DNA of 64,000 nt from Streptomyces albicerus (GCF_008905045.1 NZ_VWMY01000006.1:62001-126000); one strand, 5' to 3'; counted from the stretch's first letter, positions 18,201 to 26,311 are shown. A program made the numbers and translations. The notes: generated from the letters alone by a model not told the origin.

Positions 18201-20806
18201 GTGTGGCTGTCGAGGCTCGGTACGCGGCTCAGAAGGCCATAGAGCGCTTGCTCCTCAGCAGGGTCGGGATGGTCGTCGCTGAGGTCATCGAGATTTTCGG
18301 AGGCCTGGGGTTTCTGGAGTTTCTCCCACGCGTCGTACGTATCCCGGTCTCGGGCGTGGAGCCGATCGCGCGCTGCCTTGGCCGTATTCCTGTCCACCGG
18401 GTTTCCAGGCGACTTACGGAAGAAGCCTGCGACGGCAGCGAGGTCTGCTGCTGGATCGCCCTGGCCCGCGACCTCCTCAGCAAGCAGCAGGCGCAGCAGG
18501 TCCTGATAGTGGCGAAGTCCGAGGCCTGCCGACAGCTTGGCCGCATCCTGCCGACTGTCGGAGAAGACCACCGCCTGCCGGTTCGGGAGGTTGGAGAGGA
18601 TCCCGGTGGTCAGCACCTGGTTGACCTTCTCGAAACCAGTCCGCATAGAGCGGACCGGGGTGCGCATACGCCGCGGGTCGCTCAGACTGACGTGCTCGTT
18701 CCCGACCTGCCGGACTTCCCAGTCATCGCCGCACGACGGGCATCGGGTCGGCGCCGCAGGGAGGTTCTCGGCCTTGAGCCGGGCTCTCCCATTCTTCGGC
18801 TGGGGGACGCTGACGTGGAAGGACCAGCCTGTGTGATTCTTCTGGTTCCGGAGACGGCCTGTACGTGGGTCGTACTTGCTGCGCTTGAACTCGAAGCTGG
18901 CGCTCAGTGTTCCCTTGTCAGATGAGGAGTTCCAGGCCCACTCGTCCGCGGCTGGGTCGTCCTTTCGCGGCCAGTAGACGATGTAGTTGGCCGCACTCGG
19001 CCCGAGAGCAGCAGCATCGGGGAGGGAGTCGAGGTCGGGCAGATCCGCCAGCAGGCCGGCATCGAACAGGCGGTCCTTGGCATTCTGAAAGGCCGATCCA
19101 GGCGCGTATCCGCCGAGGAAGGCGTCACCGCAGTTCTGGCAATAGAGGAGTTCGAGTACGCGGCAACCGCAGCTGCATCGCGGCGTGGGCCGCGAGTACA
19201 GCTTTCCGACGGTCCTCCCGGTGCCATCGCGACGCTCGGCATCGGGGCATGCAGGGTCTGAACAGGCCCAGACTCCAGGGATGTTGCGGAAGAAGAGGTG
19301 TCCGCGGAGCTTGGGGGTCTTCGGGTCTTCTGAGCGGCGCAACGCAGCGAGGACACCGCGCAGCGCATGTTCCTGCCTGGTGTCGTCGGCGGAGGGAAAG
19401 AGCTTGCCTGCGACTTCATCGTCGAAGTCCGCGATCAGCCGGTCACCCTCGCGCAGCGCGTTGACAAATGCATCGGCAGCTCCGGTATCGGCCAGGAGTC
19501 TTTCAGCCTCGGCGGGTTCGGGGTCTGCATTAAGGCCCGCGTACGTCTCAGCGTGCTCGGAGATGTCGGTCCGCGTGTGGGGCGGCAGTACGAGCTGGCC
19601 GCCGAGGACCTCGAACCGATCGCGATCAGCGCCGAAGAACTCTTCCAGGAAATCCAGGTCGCGAGGCGCTTCAAGAGAGGCGGAGGCCGCGAGGATCCGG
19701 AACTTCTCCGGCTTGTCGTCGAGGCCCAACCGGTGACGCAGGTTGCGCAGGAGGTAGGCGATCTCGGTGCCCGCGGTGCCGCGGTACATGTGGAGCTCGT
19801 CGACGACCAACGTGAAGCGGGCGTCCGGGACTTCATTCAGCCAGCGGCGCGTCTTTTCGAAGATGCCCGACTCGCGCGACCGCATCAGCATGACGTTGAG
19901 CATGCTGTAGTTCGTGATCATGATGTCCGGTGGAGCCTGGATCATGTCCCATCGGCAGCGCATCTCTCCGCCATCGAGCCTCGGGATGAAGAACCGGCCG
20001 TCTCCTTCGGCTTTCTGCGCCTGGCGCGAGCGCTCCTCAGTCGCAGCGAACTCCCTGCGCAGCGTCTTCACACCGGCGGCCGAGCCGAGGTCTCCGGGGA
20101 CGGGCGTCGCTCCGGTGTAGCGGCCGAAGTAGAAGCGATGCCCCGGCCGCGACTGCTCAAGCCAAGACCGCACCTCGTCGCTGTCGAGGGCCTTGCGCAG
20201 GCGCATCATCTGGTCGTCGACGAGCGCGTTCATGGGGTAGAGGACGAGAGCACGTACAGCCGCGTGCCGCCCGCTCTCGCCTGCTCGTTGCGGCTGGTAC
20301 TCACCGTCGGGAGAAGTCCACCAGCGGTTCAACGGCAGGCTGCCCACCGGCCAGGCTGCAGACTCGCGGACCAGGTCGGCCAGGATCGGCAGCATGAAGG
20401 ACTCCGTCTTGCCAGAGCCCGTACCAGCAGTGACGACGACGTCGCGCCCGTCTCGTACCGCGGCGACGAGGGCCCGGTGCTGGTGCTCGTAGAGCGACGG
20501 AACACCCTGCAGCAGGCCAAGCTGCACCAGTTCCGCAAGATCAGGGTGAGCTCCTGCCCTGCGAACGGACTCCGCGATGCCCGCGTCCATCGTGACGTAC
20601 CGCGGGCGGACCTCCAGGAGCGGTCGCCGCCACGCCCCGCCGTCCTCATCGAAGAGGTCCTGCCGCTCACGTTGCAGGTCCTCGTCAGCGAGGCCGAACG
20701 GCGTGTTGTAGTAACGGAAAAGCGCCTCTTTCAGATGCTCGAACGAGCCCAAGATGTCGACGTCCCGGCCAGTGCTGCCGGACTGTTCCGCGACGGTGTC
20801 ACTCAT
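15215..20806 (-). CDS. DEAD/DEAH-box helicase with DUF1998 (DruE-like)
   Basis: A 1863-aa superfamily 2 helicase. The Q-motif region is LYEHQ (105-109), Walker A is TAGTGSGKTE (126-135), motif II is DELH (336-339) preceded by ITNYSMLNVMLMR, and motif VI is QRVGRAGR near residue 1186. Several zinc clusters follow (CSCGCRVLELLYCQNCGD; CSTCRRRHLHPGVGVCTKCG; CRACGH...PCRACG). The C-terminal DUF1998 signature is CGGSCYECLRDYTN near 1720. Such large DUF1998 helicases define Druantia (DruE), and shorter relatives occur in DISARM and Dpd. Start ATG 20806 overlaps the preceding stop by eight bases, so it is translated with the two genes upstream, neither of which I recognise as a known Druantia component. 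All helicase motifs are intact, so the enzyme should be active. Confidence 0.88.
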   Translation of the reverse strand: MSDTVAEQSGSTGRDVDILGSFEHLKEALFRYYNTPFGLADEDLQRERQDLFDEDGGAWRRPLLEVRPRYVTMDAGIAESVRRAGAHPDLAELVQLGLLQGVPSLYEHQHRALVAAVRDGRDVVVTAGTGSGKTESFMLPILADLVRESAAWPVGSLPLNRWWTSPDGEYQPQRAGESGRHAAVRALVLYPMNALVDDQMMRLRKALDSDEVRSWLEQSRPGHRFYFGRYTGATPVPGDLGSAAGVKTLRREFAATEERSRQAQKAEGDGRFFIPRLDGGEMRCRWDMIQAPPDIMITNYSMLNVMLMRSRESGIFEKTRRWLNEVPDARFTLVVDELHMYRGTAGTEIAYLLRNLRHRLGLDDKPEKFRILAASASLEAPRDLDFLEEFFGADRDRFEVLGGQLVLPPHTRTDISEHAETYAGLNADPEPAEAERLLADTGAADAFVNALREGDRLIADFDDEVAGKLFPSADDTRQEHALRGVLAALRRSEDPKTPKLRGHLFFRNIPGVWACSDPACPDAERRDGTGRTVGKLYSRPTPRCSCGCRVLELLYCQNCGDAFLGGYAPGSAFQNAKDRLFDAGLLADLPDLDSLPDAAALGPSAANYIVYWPRKDDPAADEWAWNSSSDKGTLSASFEFKRSKYDPRTGRLRNQKNHTGWSFHVSVPQPKNGRARLKAENLPAAPTRCPSCGDDWEVRQVGNEHVSLSDPRRMRTPVRSMRTGFEKVNQVLTTGILSNLPNRQAVVFSDSRQDAAKLSAGLGLRHYQDLLRLLLAEEVAGQGDPAADLAAVAGFFRKSPGNPVDRNTAKAARDRLHARDRDTYDAWEKLQKPQASENLDDLSDDHPDPAEEQALYGLLSRVPSLDSHTAAVAERLVQLGVNPGGPKASLQQTAYQKGSLPQPWTSLYRWPVGGNGPVRDESGLVLSERQEQLRQDMREDLSSELLNGLFGTAGRDFESLGLGWLTLASDQWPLEAERASDAALARASLRVLGHMRRFAGLRSPADNPPKKLRAFWASAADHLGQDKDDLQATVERIWGSAVVKYVIQPEHVALRHGRGVSWTCSTCRRRHLHPGVGVCTKCGRPLPATPEPFESTDADYYAWMARNQFGNFRLNTAELTGQTDRLDAQARQARFQGIFLNGKENELPDRLDVLSVTTTMEAGVDIGPLSAVLMANMPPTRFNYQQRVGRAGRRSSPVALALTVCRGRSHDEHYFQDPKRITNDATPRPYLSTDMKDIYQRVLAAEVLRRAFDAVQTAVDDDGGLDPTRNVHGQFGHCADWPVVAEAVSAWIKSHDAEIRSLAEALAERTRSAWHPAEATAWVDGELVNRVTQIADRPQGHHELSQRLAESGLLPMFGFPTSARYLYTKRPFDSYPWPPSGVVDRSLDIAISQFAPGAETVKDGQVHTAVGVVAFEPTGRAPLVVEEPFGQAALIGICRACGHLAESVETLPTQDDGAPPQPCRACGAADGSYREIGLREPAGFYSAGKARDFDGNFAWRARSLAPRTAADLEQGARLAIATPGMVVHAGKGRRYAVNDNGGRLFSFAKVTPAARWSGAYLEAGAAELFPWLKKDIAADQELLTTAVGATQHTDLFLLGPQAGEIPELGLRLNLTSVPQSTGFPDDRSGRRAAWYSLAALLRTAAGELLQVQPNEIASGIHGAGSGSREARTFAFLSDTLDNGAGYCTHLADPEVFTQLMATAHNKLAKLEEGAHGRDCGGSCYECLRDYTNMAYHSLLDWRLAGDLLSILQEGKDAASSRRARGAVRLLRNWASDFPHGDAEFVDDLGGTGPAVLFEERVWVAAKSPFEAADEPLQSVRLSAVRKAAALDSRGVPDVVFIDDFLLDKAPARVSALLADFDGM

Positions 20807-21746
20807 CGTTCTCCCCGAGATGTTGTCCGAGCGAGTCTGCGATCTTCACAGCAACGATCTTGGGCACGTTGTCGTACGCCAGGTTCTCTGCGTGCGCGTT
20901 GATGCGGGGCGCGAGGCCGGAGCACATGACGGCCACCCGCCTATGCAGATCCGGCAGCGGGTAACCCCAGTCGACGTACAGGGTGCCGTACCTCTCCCGC
21001 CCGCAGTCCTTCTCCGGCAGCCAGCGGAGAACATCGGCGTCCCGGCTCTGGGACTCGAGAACTGAGTAGACCCCCAGCTCATGGCTGGTCTCGTACCACT
21101 CACCGTCGCGCAGAACCTGGCACACGCGCTTCGAGTCGCGCCGTTTGAGCCGGTACAGGCCGTCGCCCCGAGGGCTGCGCACGGGCTGGTACTCGCGACG
21201 GTCCAAGTCGTACTGCTCAAGCGGCTTCCCGAACTCCGGTTTAGAGGTGCGTACTTCAAGCCCAAGAGGCGGAAGCAGAGCAGCTCCCTGAAGGGCGAAA
21301 CAGGGCGTGTACGAGACTCCGAGTTCGGCAGCCCACCCCACGAGCCCTGCCTCATCGTCGAACTGGACGATCAGCGAGACAGGCAGAGGGATATCCCGCG
21401 GTGGGCGAGTGCTGGGCACCCGGAAGAGCTCCACCAAGCCGTCCTGCACTACTTGTGTGAGGCGCGCTTCAAACGCGGCTGTCCTGCTTCCGGTCAGCAC
21501 CGCCAGACCCCGGGCTTGCGGCAGCCGGGTCAGGGCGGGTGGGGCCGCGCACCAACGCCTGTTGTGCCAGCCGATGTCCATGTGCGCGAGGGACAGAGCG
21601 TCCCGCAGCCAGCGGCCTGGGGCACCAGGCTCGATGTCCGGACAATGTCTGGCGGCAAGCCACCACATGCCCTGCTTGAGATCGGACAACGTGCCCGCGC
21701 CCTGCTCGCTCACCCAGCGCAGCAGCAGGTCTCCGGGGTCAGCCAT
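20799..21746 (-). CDS. Unrecognised protein, middle gene of the DUF1998-helicase operon
   Basis: A 315-aa soluble protein. The start ATG (21746-21744) overlaps the upstream stop in a TGATG arrangement, and its own stop overlaps the helicase start by eight bases, so expression is tightly coupled on both sides. Residues 1-80 look like one or two winged helices (LLRWVSEQGAGTLSDLKQGM, then ALSLAHMDIGWHNRRWCAAP), and a conserved-looking GLAVLTGSRTAAFEARL follows. The remainder is mixed alpha/beta with no catalytic pattern I can name. It may be a specificity or adaptor subunit for the helicase. No membrane segment is visible. Confidence 0.75.
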   Translation of the reverse strand: MADPGDLLLRWVSEQGAGTLSDLKQGMWWLAARHCPDIEPGAPGRWLRDALSLAHMDIGWHNRRWCAAPPALTRLPQARGLAVLTGSRTAAFEARLTQVVQDGLVELFRVPSTRPPRDIPLPVSLIVQFDDEAGLVGWAAELGVSYTPCFALQGAALLPPLGLEVRTSKPEFGKPLEQYDLDRREYQPVRSPRGDGLYRLKRRDSKRVCQVLRDGEWYETSHELGVYSVLESQSRDADVLRWLPEKDCGRERYGTLYVDWGYPLPDLHRRVAVMCSGLAPRINAHAENLAYDNVPKIVAVKIADSLGQHLGENDE

Positions 21747-23845
21747 CAGGCCCCCTGTCTTCCGGCGATCACATCGGCTGCCGCTACGTAGTCGAGCCAG
21801 GCCGGGTCCTGCAAGCGCTCGGCGGCGCTGAGTACGGCGTATGCCCATGCGAAGTCGCCGGCAGACGGAGCGGGCGCGGGGATATCCCCTGCTGCCGCCA
21901 AAGGCCGTACCGACCACCGGGCTGCTGTCCGGTAGACCAGCCAGACGTAGCCCTCTGGCACCTCGACCTCAAGGCAAGGGCCGAGAGCATCTTCTGGCAG
22001 GCGCGACTCCATCCAGGCCGGGACGGTCTGCTGCTTGACTTTGCGTACGCCGCCGTAGGGATCGATCAGCACGGCTTCCAGGACGGTACGCCGCACTAGC
22101 TCGGTACGCGGGAGCCGTATGCCCTCCGGCGTGTACGCACCGCGGATGGCCTCCTCAGGATCTTCGGCGTCACTCAGCTCACGCCGAGCGGTGCCATTGC
22201 AGGAGTACCCCAGCGTCCCAGTTCCCGGCGGCAGCGCTTCGTGCAGTCCATCGTGAAGGGTGAAGACCTGGCTGCTCTCAGCGGTACCTACCCGGTGTGC
22301 ACCTTCTTCGAGGGGGACTAGGCAGAGCGGGAACGGGACCCGTGGGTCGGCGCGCAAGTTCTCGGTGCAGCCGTCGAGTACAACCTCGACTCGTCCGTCC
22401 GCGGCCTCGCTGGCAGGCAGCAGCAAGTCCGGGGCGCCGCCGCGGAGGAAGTGGCCTGCGACACCGGCGCCTGCCCGGTACTCGGAAGCGATGCGGAGCC
22501 CACCGGACAGCTCGGCGTGCTGCCGGATCTGGGGCTCGAGGACGTGGGCATGGACTCCGCCTCGGTCCAATGTGCGGGCAAAGGCACTCCCGTTGACAGC
22601 CCGCACGCCCTTGAACAGCTTCCACCCCGGTACAGGCGCAGGCGCTTGGCGGACGGTGCGGCCGCCGAGGGCACTCACCATGGCCCGCACTTCGCCGACT
22701 GCGGAATCAGCGGCCAGGATCCAGTGCTGCTCGCCCGGTTCGAAGTACTCGGTGCTCACCCACTCGCCAAGATGGGGATGCATCCGCAGCAGTATGACCT
22801 CCTGCGGTGCCCACTCCAGGACAAGGGCATGGCCCTCAAGGCGTACACCGTGGGCCAGCTGCTGCGGCGAGGGGTGCAGCGACTCCAGACCGTCGTAGAC
22901 GCCGCCATACTCCTCGCGGAGTCTGAAAGCACGCCCACCCGGTATACCGACCTCAGTTTCGGGGAGCGCTTCCACGGTCTCGGCGAGCCATTCGAGGCGG
23001 CTTCCCCGGTCCGCGACCATGAGCCGGAGCCCGAGCGCCCGGCGCCGGTGCTCACGCTCCGGCTCGTGAAGAGTCCCGTCCCAGTCATCGGCAAGTCGTT
23101 TGAGGAGACTGGTGATGAGCGTTTCGCCGACGTCGACCGCGTTAGCGAGTTCATCCATGAGTCGGGGGGACAGATGCCGGTCGCGCCCTACTGTCCAGAC
23201 GCGTAGCCGCCTCAGGAGTTCCCGACCGGAAACCCCGTTCCGATTGCGCGGCCGCAGGCGGGTGGTGGCGAAGAAGCGGGTGAGGATCTGCCGGTCCGAA
23301 CCGCGGACCAGCGCCTGGGAGATGGGGTAGCCGATCTTCCAGTAGTGGTCGTCCGTGCTCACCGTACTTGTGCCGTAGAGACCACCCGCTTCATCTAGCC
23401 AGGTATCGAGCTGCTCCCACATGGCGGCGACGTCCAGGAAGGCCTTCTGCAGCTTGTTCGCACGGTAGCCGGATGACTGCTCGCCGAACAGATGGATCCA
23501 GCGCCCGTAGAAGTTGCTTCTCAGCATCCCGTCGGAGGACGCCATTCGAGTGGCAGCGAGCACGGACAGGGCGAGCACCGGGAGGCTCGGCGGGGGTCCC
23601 TTGCTCCCGTCGCTTTCCCACTGCACGACCTCCCTCTGGACACGGCTGAACAGGGGCCTCTCCAGGTCGCTCCAGTTGAGTTCGTCGGCCACAGCCAGGG
23701 CCAGGCCCGTTCCGATGCCCTGGCCCTCTACGAGCTGCCGTTCGATCTCGTCGTCGACATACAGGACCGTGCTCTGCAGCGCGTGTTCCGCACCGAAGAA
23801 TTCTGCGGAGAGAACCTCATGCCACTGCTTGTACGCAGCCCTCAT
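21746..23845 (-). CDS. Unrecognised 699-aa protein, first gene of the DUF1998-helicase operon
   Basis: A soluble protein of about 700 residues. I prefer ATG 23845 (MRAAYKQWHEVLSAEFFG) with GGAAG close upstream; ATG 23863 is an in-frame alternative. The N-terminal third is helical, with YKQWHEVLSAEFFGAEHALQ, PPSLPVLALSVLAATRMASS and NFYGRWIHLFG. The C-terminal two thirds is beta-rich with many short strands (ALVLEWAPQEVILLRMHPHL, DLLLPASEAADGRVEVVLDG). I cannot assign a family or enzymatic motif. Coupling through TGATG to the 315-aa gene and then to the helicase points to a three-component complex. No signal peptide or transmembrane helix is visible. Confidence 0.75.
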   Translation of the reverse strand: MRAAYKQWHEVLSAEFFGAEHALQSTVLYVDDEIERQLVEGQGIGTGLALAVADELNWSDLERPLFSRVQREVVQWESDGSKGPPPSLPVLALSVLAATRMASSDGMLRSNFYGRWIHLFGEQSSGYRANKLQKAFLDVAAMWEQLDTWLDEAGGLYGTSTVSTDDHYWKIGYPISQALVRGSDRQILTRFFATTRLRPRNRNGVSGRELLRRLRVWTVGRDRHLSPRLMDELANAVDVGETLITSLLKRLADDWDGTLHEPEREHRRRALGLRLMVADRGSRLEWLAETVEALPETEVGIPGGRAFRLREEYGGVYDGLESLHPSPQQLAHGVRLEGHALVLEWAPQEVILLRMHPHLGEWVSTEYFEPGEQHWILAADSAVGEVRAMVSALGGRTVRQAPAPVPGWKLFKGVRAVNGSAFARTLDRGGVHAHVLEPQIRQHAELSGGLRIASEYRAGAGVAGHFLRGGAPDLLLPASEAADGRVEVVLDGCTENLRADPRVPFPLCLVPLEEGAHRVGTAESSQVFTLHDGLHEALPPGTGTLGYSCNGTARRELSDAEDPEEAIRGAYTPEGIRLPRTELVRRTVLEAVLIDPYGGVRKVKQQTVPAWMESRLPEDALGPCLEVEVPEGYVWLVYRTAARWSVRPLAAAGDIPAPAPSAGDFAWAYAVLSAAERLQDPAWLDYVAAADVIAGRQGA

Positions 23846-24111
23846 CGCACTTCCAGCCCTCATCCGTCACCGCAGCCCACCTGCGGCGGGGAGCACACTT
23901 CGGCAGGCGCCCTCCCGCCCCGTACCCTCCAGAGGCGACCGCATAGCCGTGCCTGTCCGCGAAGCAGGTCAGCGGGAGAAACGTATTCGGGGCGTATACA
24001 GCCCCAACACGCGGCTCCGACTGCCACCGGCGAAGCAGGTATTTGAATATGCCATCACCTAGCGTAGCGGCTCCGCGACAGGTGTACGAGGCGTATTCGC
24101 AATTCGACGGC

Positions 24112-24195
24112 CTTGCCTTCGAGTACCTCCGCGCACAAGCGTTGGACATGGAAGCCTCCTCTTCCTCGATCCACCGCATCCGCAAGGAGCTATGA
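24112..24195 (+). pseudogene. 3' remnant of a second HTH-DUF5753 gene
   Basis: In frame with the TGA at 24193-24195 this encodes the last residues of a WhiJ-like regulator (LAFEYLRAQALDMEASSSSI, HRIRKEL). It closely matches the 3' end of the intact gene at about 12547-12630, with scattered silent and conservative differences. No HTH or DUF5753 body precedes it; the upstream DNA is unrelated. It is a truncated paralogue rather than a fresh duplicate. Confidence 0.85.
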
Positions 24196-24345
24196 ATGCC
24201 CGTCGCCCGCCAACTCCTATCTGACCTCGCCTGGTTCAAGTCGTCGTACAGCGGCGGCAGCGGGACCGAGTGCGTAGAGGCCGCCTTCGTGCCGACCGGT
24301 GTGCTGATACGGGACCCCAATCGGCCGGAGGGACCTCACGTCGCG
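24196..24345 (+). pseudogene. Truncated DUF397 gene
   Basis: The ATG at 24196 abuts the HTH-tail stop exactly as in the intact pair at 12631. The frame encodes the DUF397 core (LAWFKSSYSGGSGTECVEAA, VLIRDPNRPEGPHVA) and then leaves the family abruptly at 24346. The usual ISTEAW...FLAAR ending is missing, and a WD40-type fragment continues in another frame. The open frame runs on into non-family sequence, so the product, if made, would be a chimera. Confidence 0.85.
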
Positions 24346-24346
24346 A

Positions 24347-25037
24347 TGAGGCGCCGTTCCGTCAGTGGGCCCCCTTACGGCAGGAGGTCGAGGCACGCAC
24401 CGAGCAGCTACGTCAGCGTGCGGAACTCGAACGCTGGGCGGAGGACTGGGAGCGCTCCGGGCGCAGCCCCGACTACCTGCTCACCGGCGAGCGGCTCACT
24501 CTGGCACAGCGCTGGCTGCAGGCACTGCGCGAGTCCGGGCAGGCCTCGGAGACCGCGCAGGTGCTCGTCGAGTCCTCGCAGCGGCGTGATCTCGCCTTTC
24601 TGCGCCGCGTATCGGACAGCATCGGGCAATACGCGCTCGGCGCCGCCGAGCAGCAGCCGGAGCAGTCCCGTCTGCTGTCCCTGGCCGCACTAGGTGAATG
24701 CACGCCGACCCCGTCCGCCCGACGGGGCCTGATGGCGGCCCTGGCATCCAGTCACCTGCGCATCCAACTCGACGGACACACCGACACCGTCCGGCACATC
24801 GCCTGGTCGCCGGACGGCCGACCCTTGGCCACCGCGTCACGAGACGGTACGGCCCGCATCTTCGACGCGCGGTCGGGTCGCTCGCTACGCGTCCTTCCGT
24901 CCGGCGGCGCCATGGTCGAGGGCGTGGCCTGGTCACCGGACTCAACCCGCATAGCCACCGTAGGCCGCGATCACGTCGTACGGATCTGGGACGCCGCATC
25001 CGGAGAGCCGCTTCGGTCGCTCACCGGCGCCCCCGAT
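24347..25037 (+). pseudogene. Internal fragment of a WD40-repeat protein
   Basis: One frame encodes a helical linker (TEQLRQRAELERWAEDWERS, ...LAQRWLQALRESGQ, ...LAFLRRVSDSIGQYALGAAE) followed by two WD40 repeats (GHTDTVRHIAWSPDGRPLAT..RIFD and GVAWSPDSTRIATV..RIWD). Such linkers join a STAND/NACHT or protease domain to a WD40 propeller in large Streptomyces regulators. Both ends are missing: the left end is fused to the DUF397 remnant and the right end runs into antisense ABC-F sequence near 25037. A propeller needs about seven repeats, so this fragment cannot be functional. Confidence 0.8.
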
Positions 25038-25479
25038 TCCTCGACGAGGGCGGGTGCCAGGTGGTTGGTGGGCTCGTCGAGGAGCAGAGGGTCGACCGGG
25101 TCGCTCACCAACCGGGCCAGCTCGATCCGGCGGCGCCGTCCGTAGGAGAGTTCCCCCCACGCGCATGCGCAGATCGGCCGGGCCGAACAGGCCGAGCGCG
25201 AGCAGCGTCTGTCAACTCGCCGCTCTCGAAGCGCTCCTGCCGGGCGATGAGTCTGAGCAGCGTGGACTTTCCGGAGCCGTTGTCACCGATGACACCGACC
25301 TTCTCGCCCGGCTTGACGGTGAGGCTCACCTGGTCGAGTACGACGTGGTCGCCGTACCGCTTGGTGATGTCGTGGAGGGTGAGTTGTGACGTACGTATGG
25401 CGCTCTTCCCCTGTTCTCGGCCGAGCCGGTCGATGACCGTCGATGACGTTTCCGTGCTCGATGACGTTTCCGTGCGCAC
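25037..25479 (-). pseudogene. Internally deleted, truncated ABC-F ATPase gene
   Basis: Reading from 25479, the frame encodes the N-terminus of an ABC-F protein (LTLHDITKRYGDHVVLDQVS) with Walker A GDNGSGKSTLLRLIA, then ESGELTD. There it jumps to what is normally the second ATPase domain, LRMRVG..GELSYGRRRRIELARL, and DEPTNHLAPA, in a different frame. The linker and most of both ATPase domains are deleted, a frameshift is present near 25150-25170, and the 3' end is lost at the WD40 junction. Intact ABC-F proteins of this type protect ribosomes from antibiotics; this one cannot. Confidence 0.8.
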
Positions 25480-25570
25480 CGTGCGGGGCGGGGCGCAGCG
25501 AGGTCGGCGAGGGGGTAGCGGGCGTCCTATGGGATGTCTCCTCTGTGCGGGGGCAGGGCGTGACGGCGGC

Positions 25571-25630
25571 GTCGTGGGATCAGTCGTGAGATGAGTCGTG
25601 AGATGAGTCGTGAGATGAGTCGTGGGATCA
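25571..25630. repeat. Five tandem copies of a 12-bp unit
   Basis: The unit gtcgtgagatga is present three times (25583-25618), flanked on each side by the variant gtcgtgggatca (25571-25582, 25619-25630). The last copy contains the stop codon of the VOC-family gene. The array is the boundary between the fragment graveyard and intact genes and probably arose by replication slippage. Confidence 0.9.
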
Positions 25631-26032
25631 GGGAGCGGCCGGTGCGGTCCACTCGACGAACTGGACGATCACGCCGTTGGGGTCGGTGATCTGGAAGAGG
25701 CGTTCGCCCCAGGGCTCCTCGCGCAGCGGCATGGTGATGTCCACGCCCGCGGCGTGCAGGCGCTTCTCCTCGTCCTGGATGCCGGTGGTGGTGAAGGCGA
25801 GGATCAGGCCGGAGGCGTGCTGGTCGCGCTGGTCAGCCGGCAGGATCTGGGTGCCGCGGGCGAGCAGGACGATGCCGACCGCGGCGTCCTGGCGGGTCAG
25901 GGAGGCGAAGCCGTCGGCGGCGGCCTGTTCCGTGTAGCCCAGGTGGGTCGTGAAGAACTGCTGGGAGGCGGCGACGTCGTCGACGGTGAGCGAGACGGTG
26001 GAGGCGTTGATCTGCAAGGTGTTTCTCCTCAT
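25628..26032 (-). CDS. VOC-family protein (glyoxalase/bleomycin-resistance fold)
   Basis: A 134-aa single-module vicinal-oxygen-chelate protein. It shows the fold's typical order: STVSLTVDDVAASQQFFTTH at the start, an alpha-beta middle (GIVLLARGTQILPADQ), and EEPWGERLFQITDPNGVIVQFVEW at the end with the metal-ligand Glu region. Such proteins are lyases, dioxygenases or drug-binding proteins, and the substrate is not evident. Its stop codon lies in a 12-bp tandem repeat. A divergent TetR gene about 350 bp away may regulate it. Confidence 0.85.
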   Translation of the reverse strand: MRRNTLQINASTVSLTVDDVAASQQFFTTHLGYTEQAAADGFASLTRQDAAVGIVLLARGTQILPADQRDQHASGLILAFTTTGIQDEEKRLHAAGVDITMPLREEPWGERLFQITDPNGVIVQFVEWTAPAAP

Positions 26033-26074
26033 GGGTTCCGGGAGGGGGAGTTGTGAGTGCCGGTCGGGTGCGGG

Positions 26075-26287
26075 TCAGTAGCCGGAGCGGCGCGGCAGAT
26101 TGCGGGCCGGCGGGGGAACTCGTCGGGCGCGGGCGGTGGGCGTCTGGACGGGCGGGCGCCGGTCGCCGCGGTGCGGGGCCGGGGTGCGGCCGTCGCGTCC
26201 GGCCAGGGTCCGGCCGATGACCTGGGTCCGGCCGATGTTGACGGCCGGGATGCGGAGGGAGGTGAGGAGGGGGTCGGGCATGGGCAC
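26075..26287 (-). CDS. Small hypothetical protein, doubtful
   Basis: A possible 70-aa protein starting at ATG 26287 (GGAAG five bases upstream) with MPMPDPLLTSLRIPAVNIGR, then a basic, Pro/Arg-rich tail. The first 30 residues look protein-like, while the tail has the composition of non-coding high-G+C DNA. It is upstream of the VOC gene in the same direction and divergent from tetR, so it could be the first gene of a short regulated operon or the remnant of a larger gene. Confidence 0.35.
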   Translation of the reverse strand: MPMPDPLLTSLRIPAVNIGRTQVIGRTLAGRDGRTPAPHRGDRRPPVQTPTARARRVPPPARNLPRRSGY

Positions 26288-26311
26288 TTCCGTTCTTCGC
26301 TCCGTGGAAAA

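Noticed and set aside
15215..20806. Assigning the helicase locus outright as Druantia or DISARM
   Set aside because: The helicase fits DruE-like proteins, but none of the known partner proteins of those systems could be recognised, so a firm label would be unsupported.
19367..20902. Plus-strand open frames of 270-510 codons opposite the DUF1998 helicase gene
   Set aside because: No start signals or families; the helicase on the other strand is intact.
25571..25630. Possible CRISPR array at the 12-bp repeats
   Set aside because: The units are tandem without spacers and far too short. The other arrays here (26 bp, 33 bp) also lack unique spacers, and no cas gene is present.
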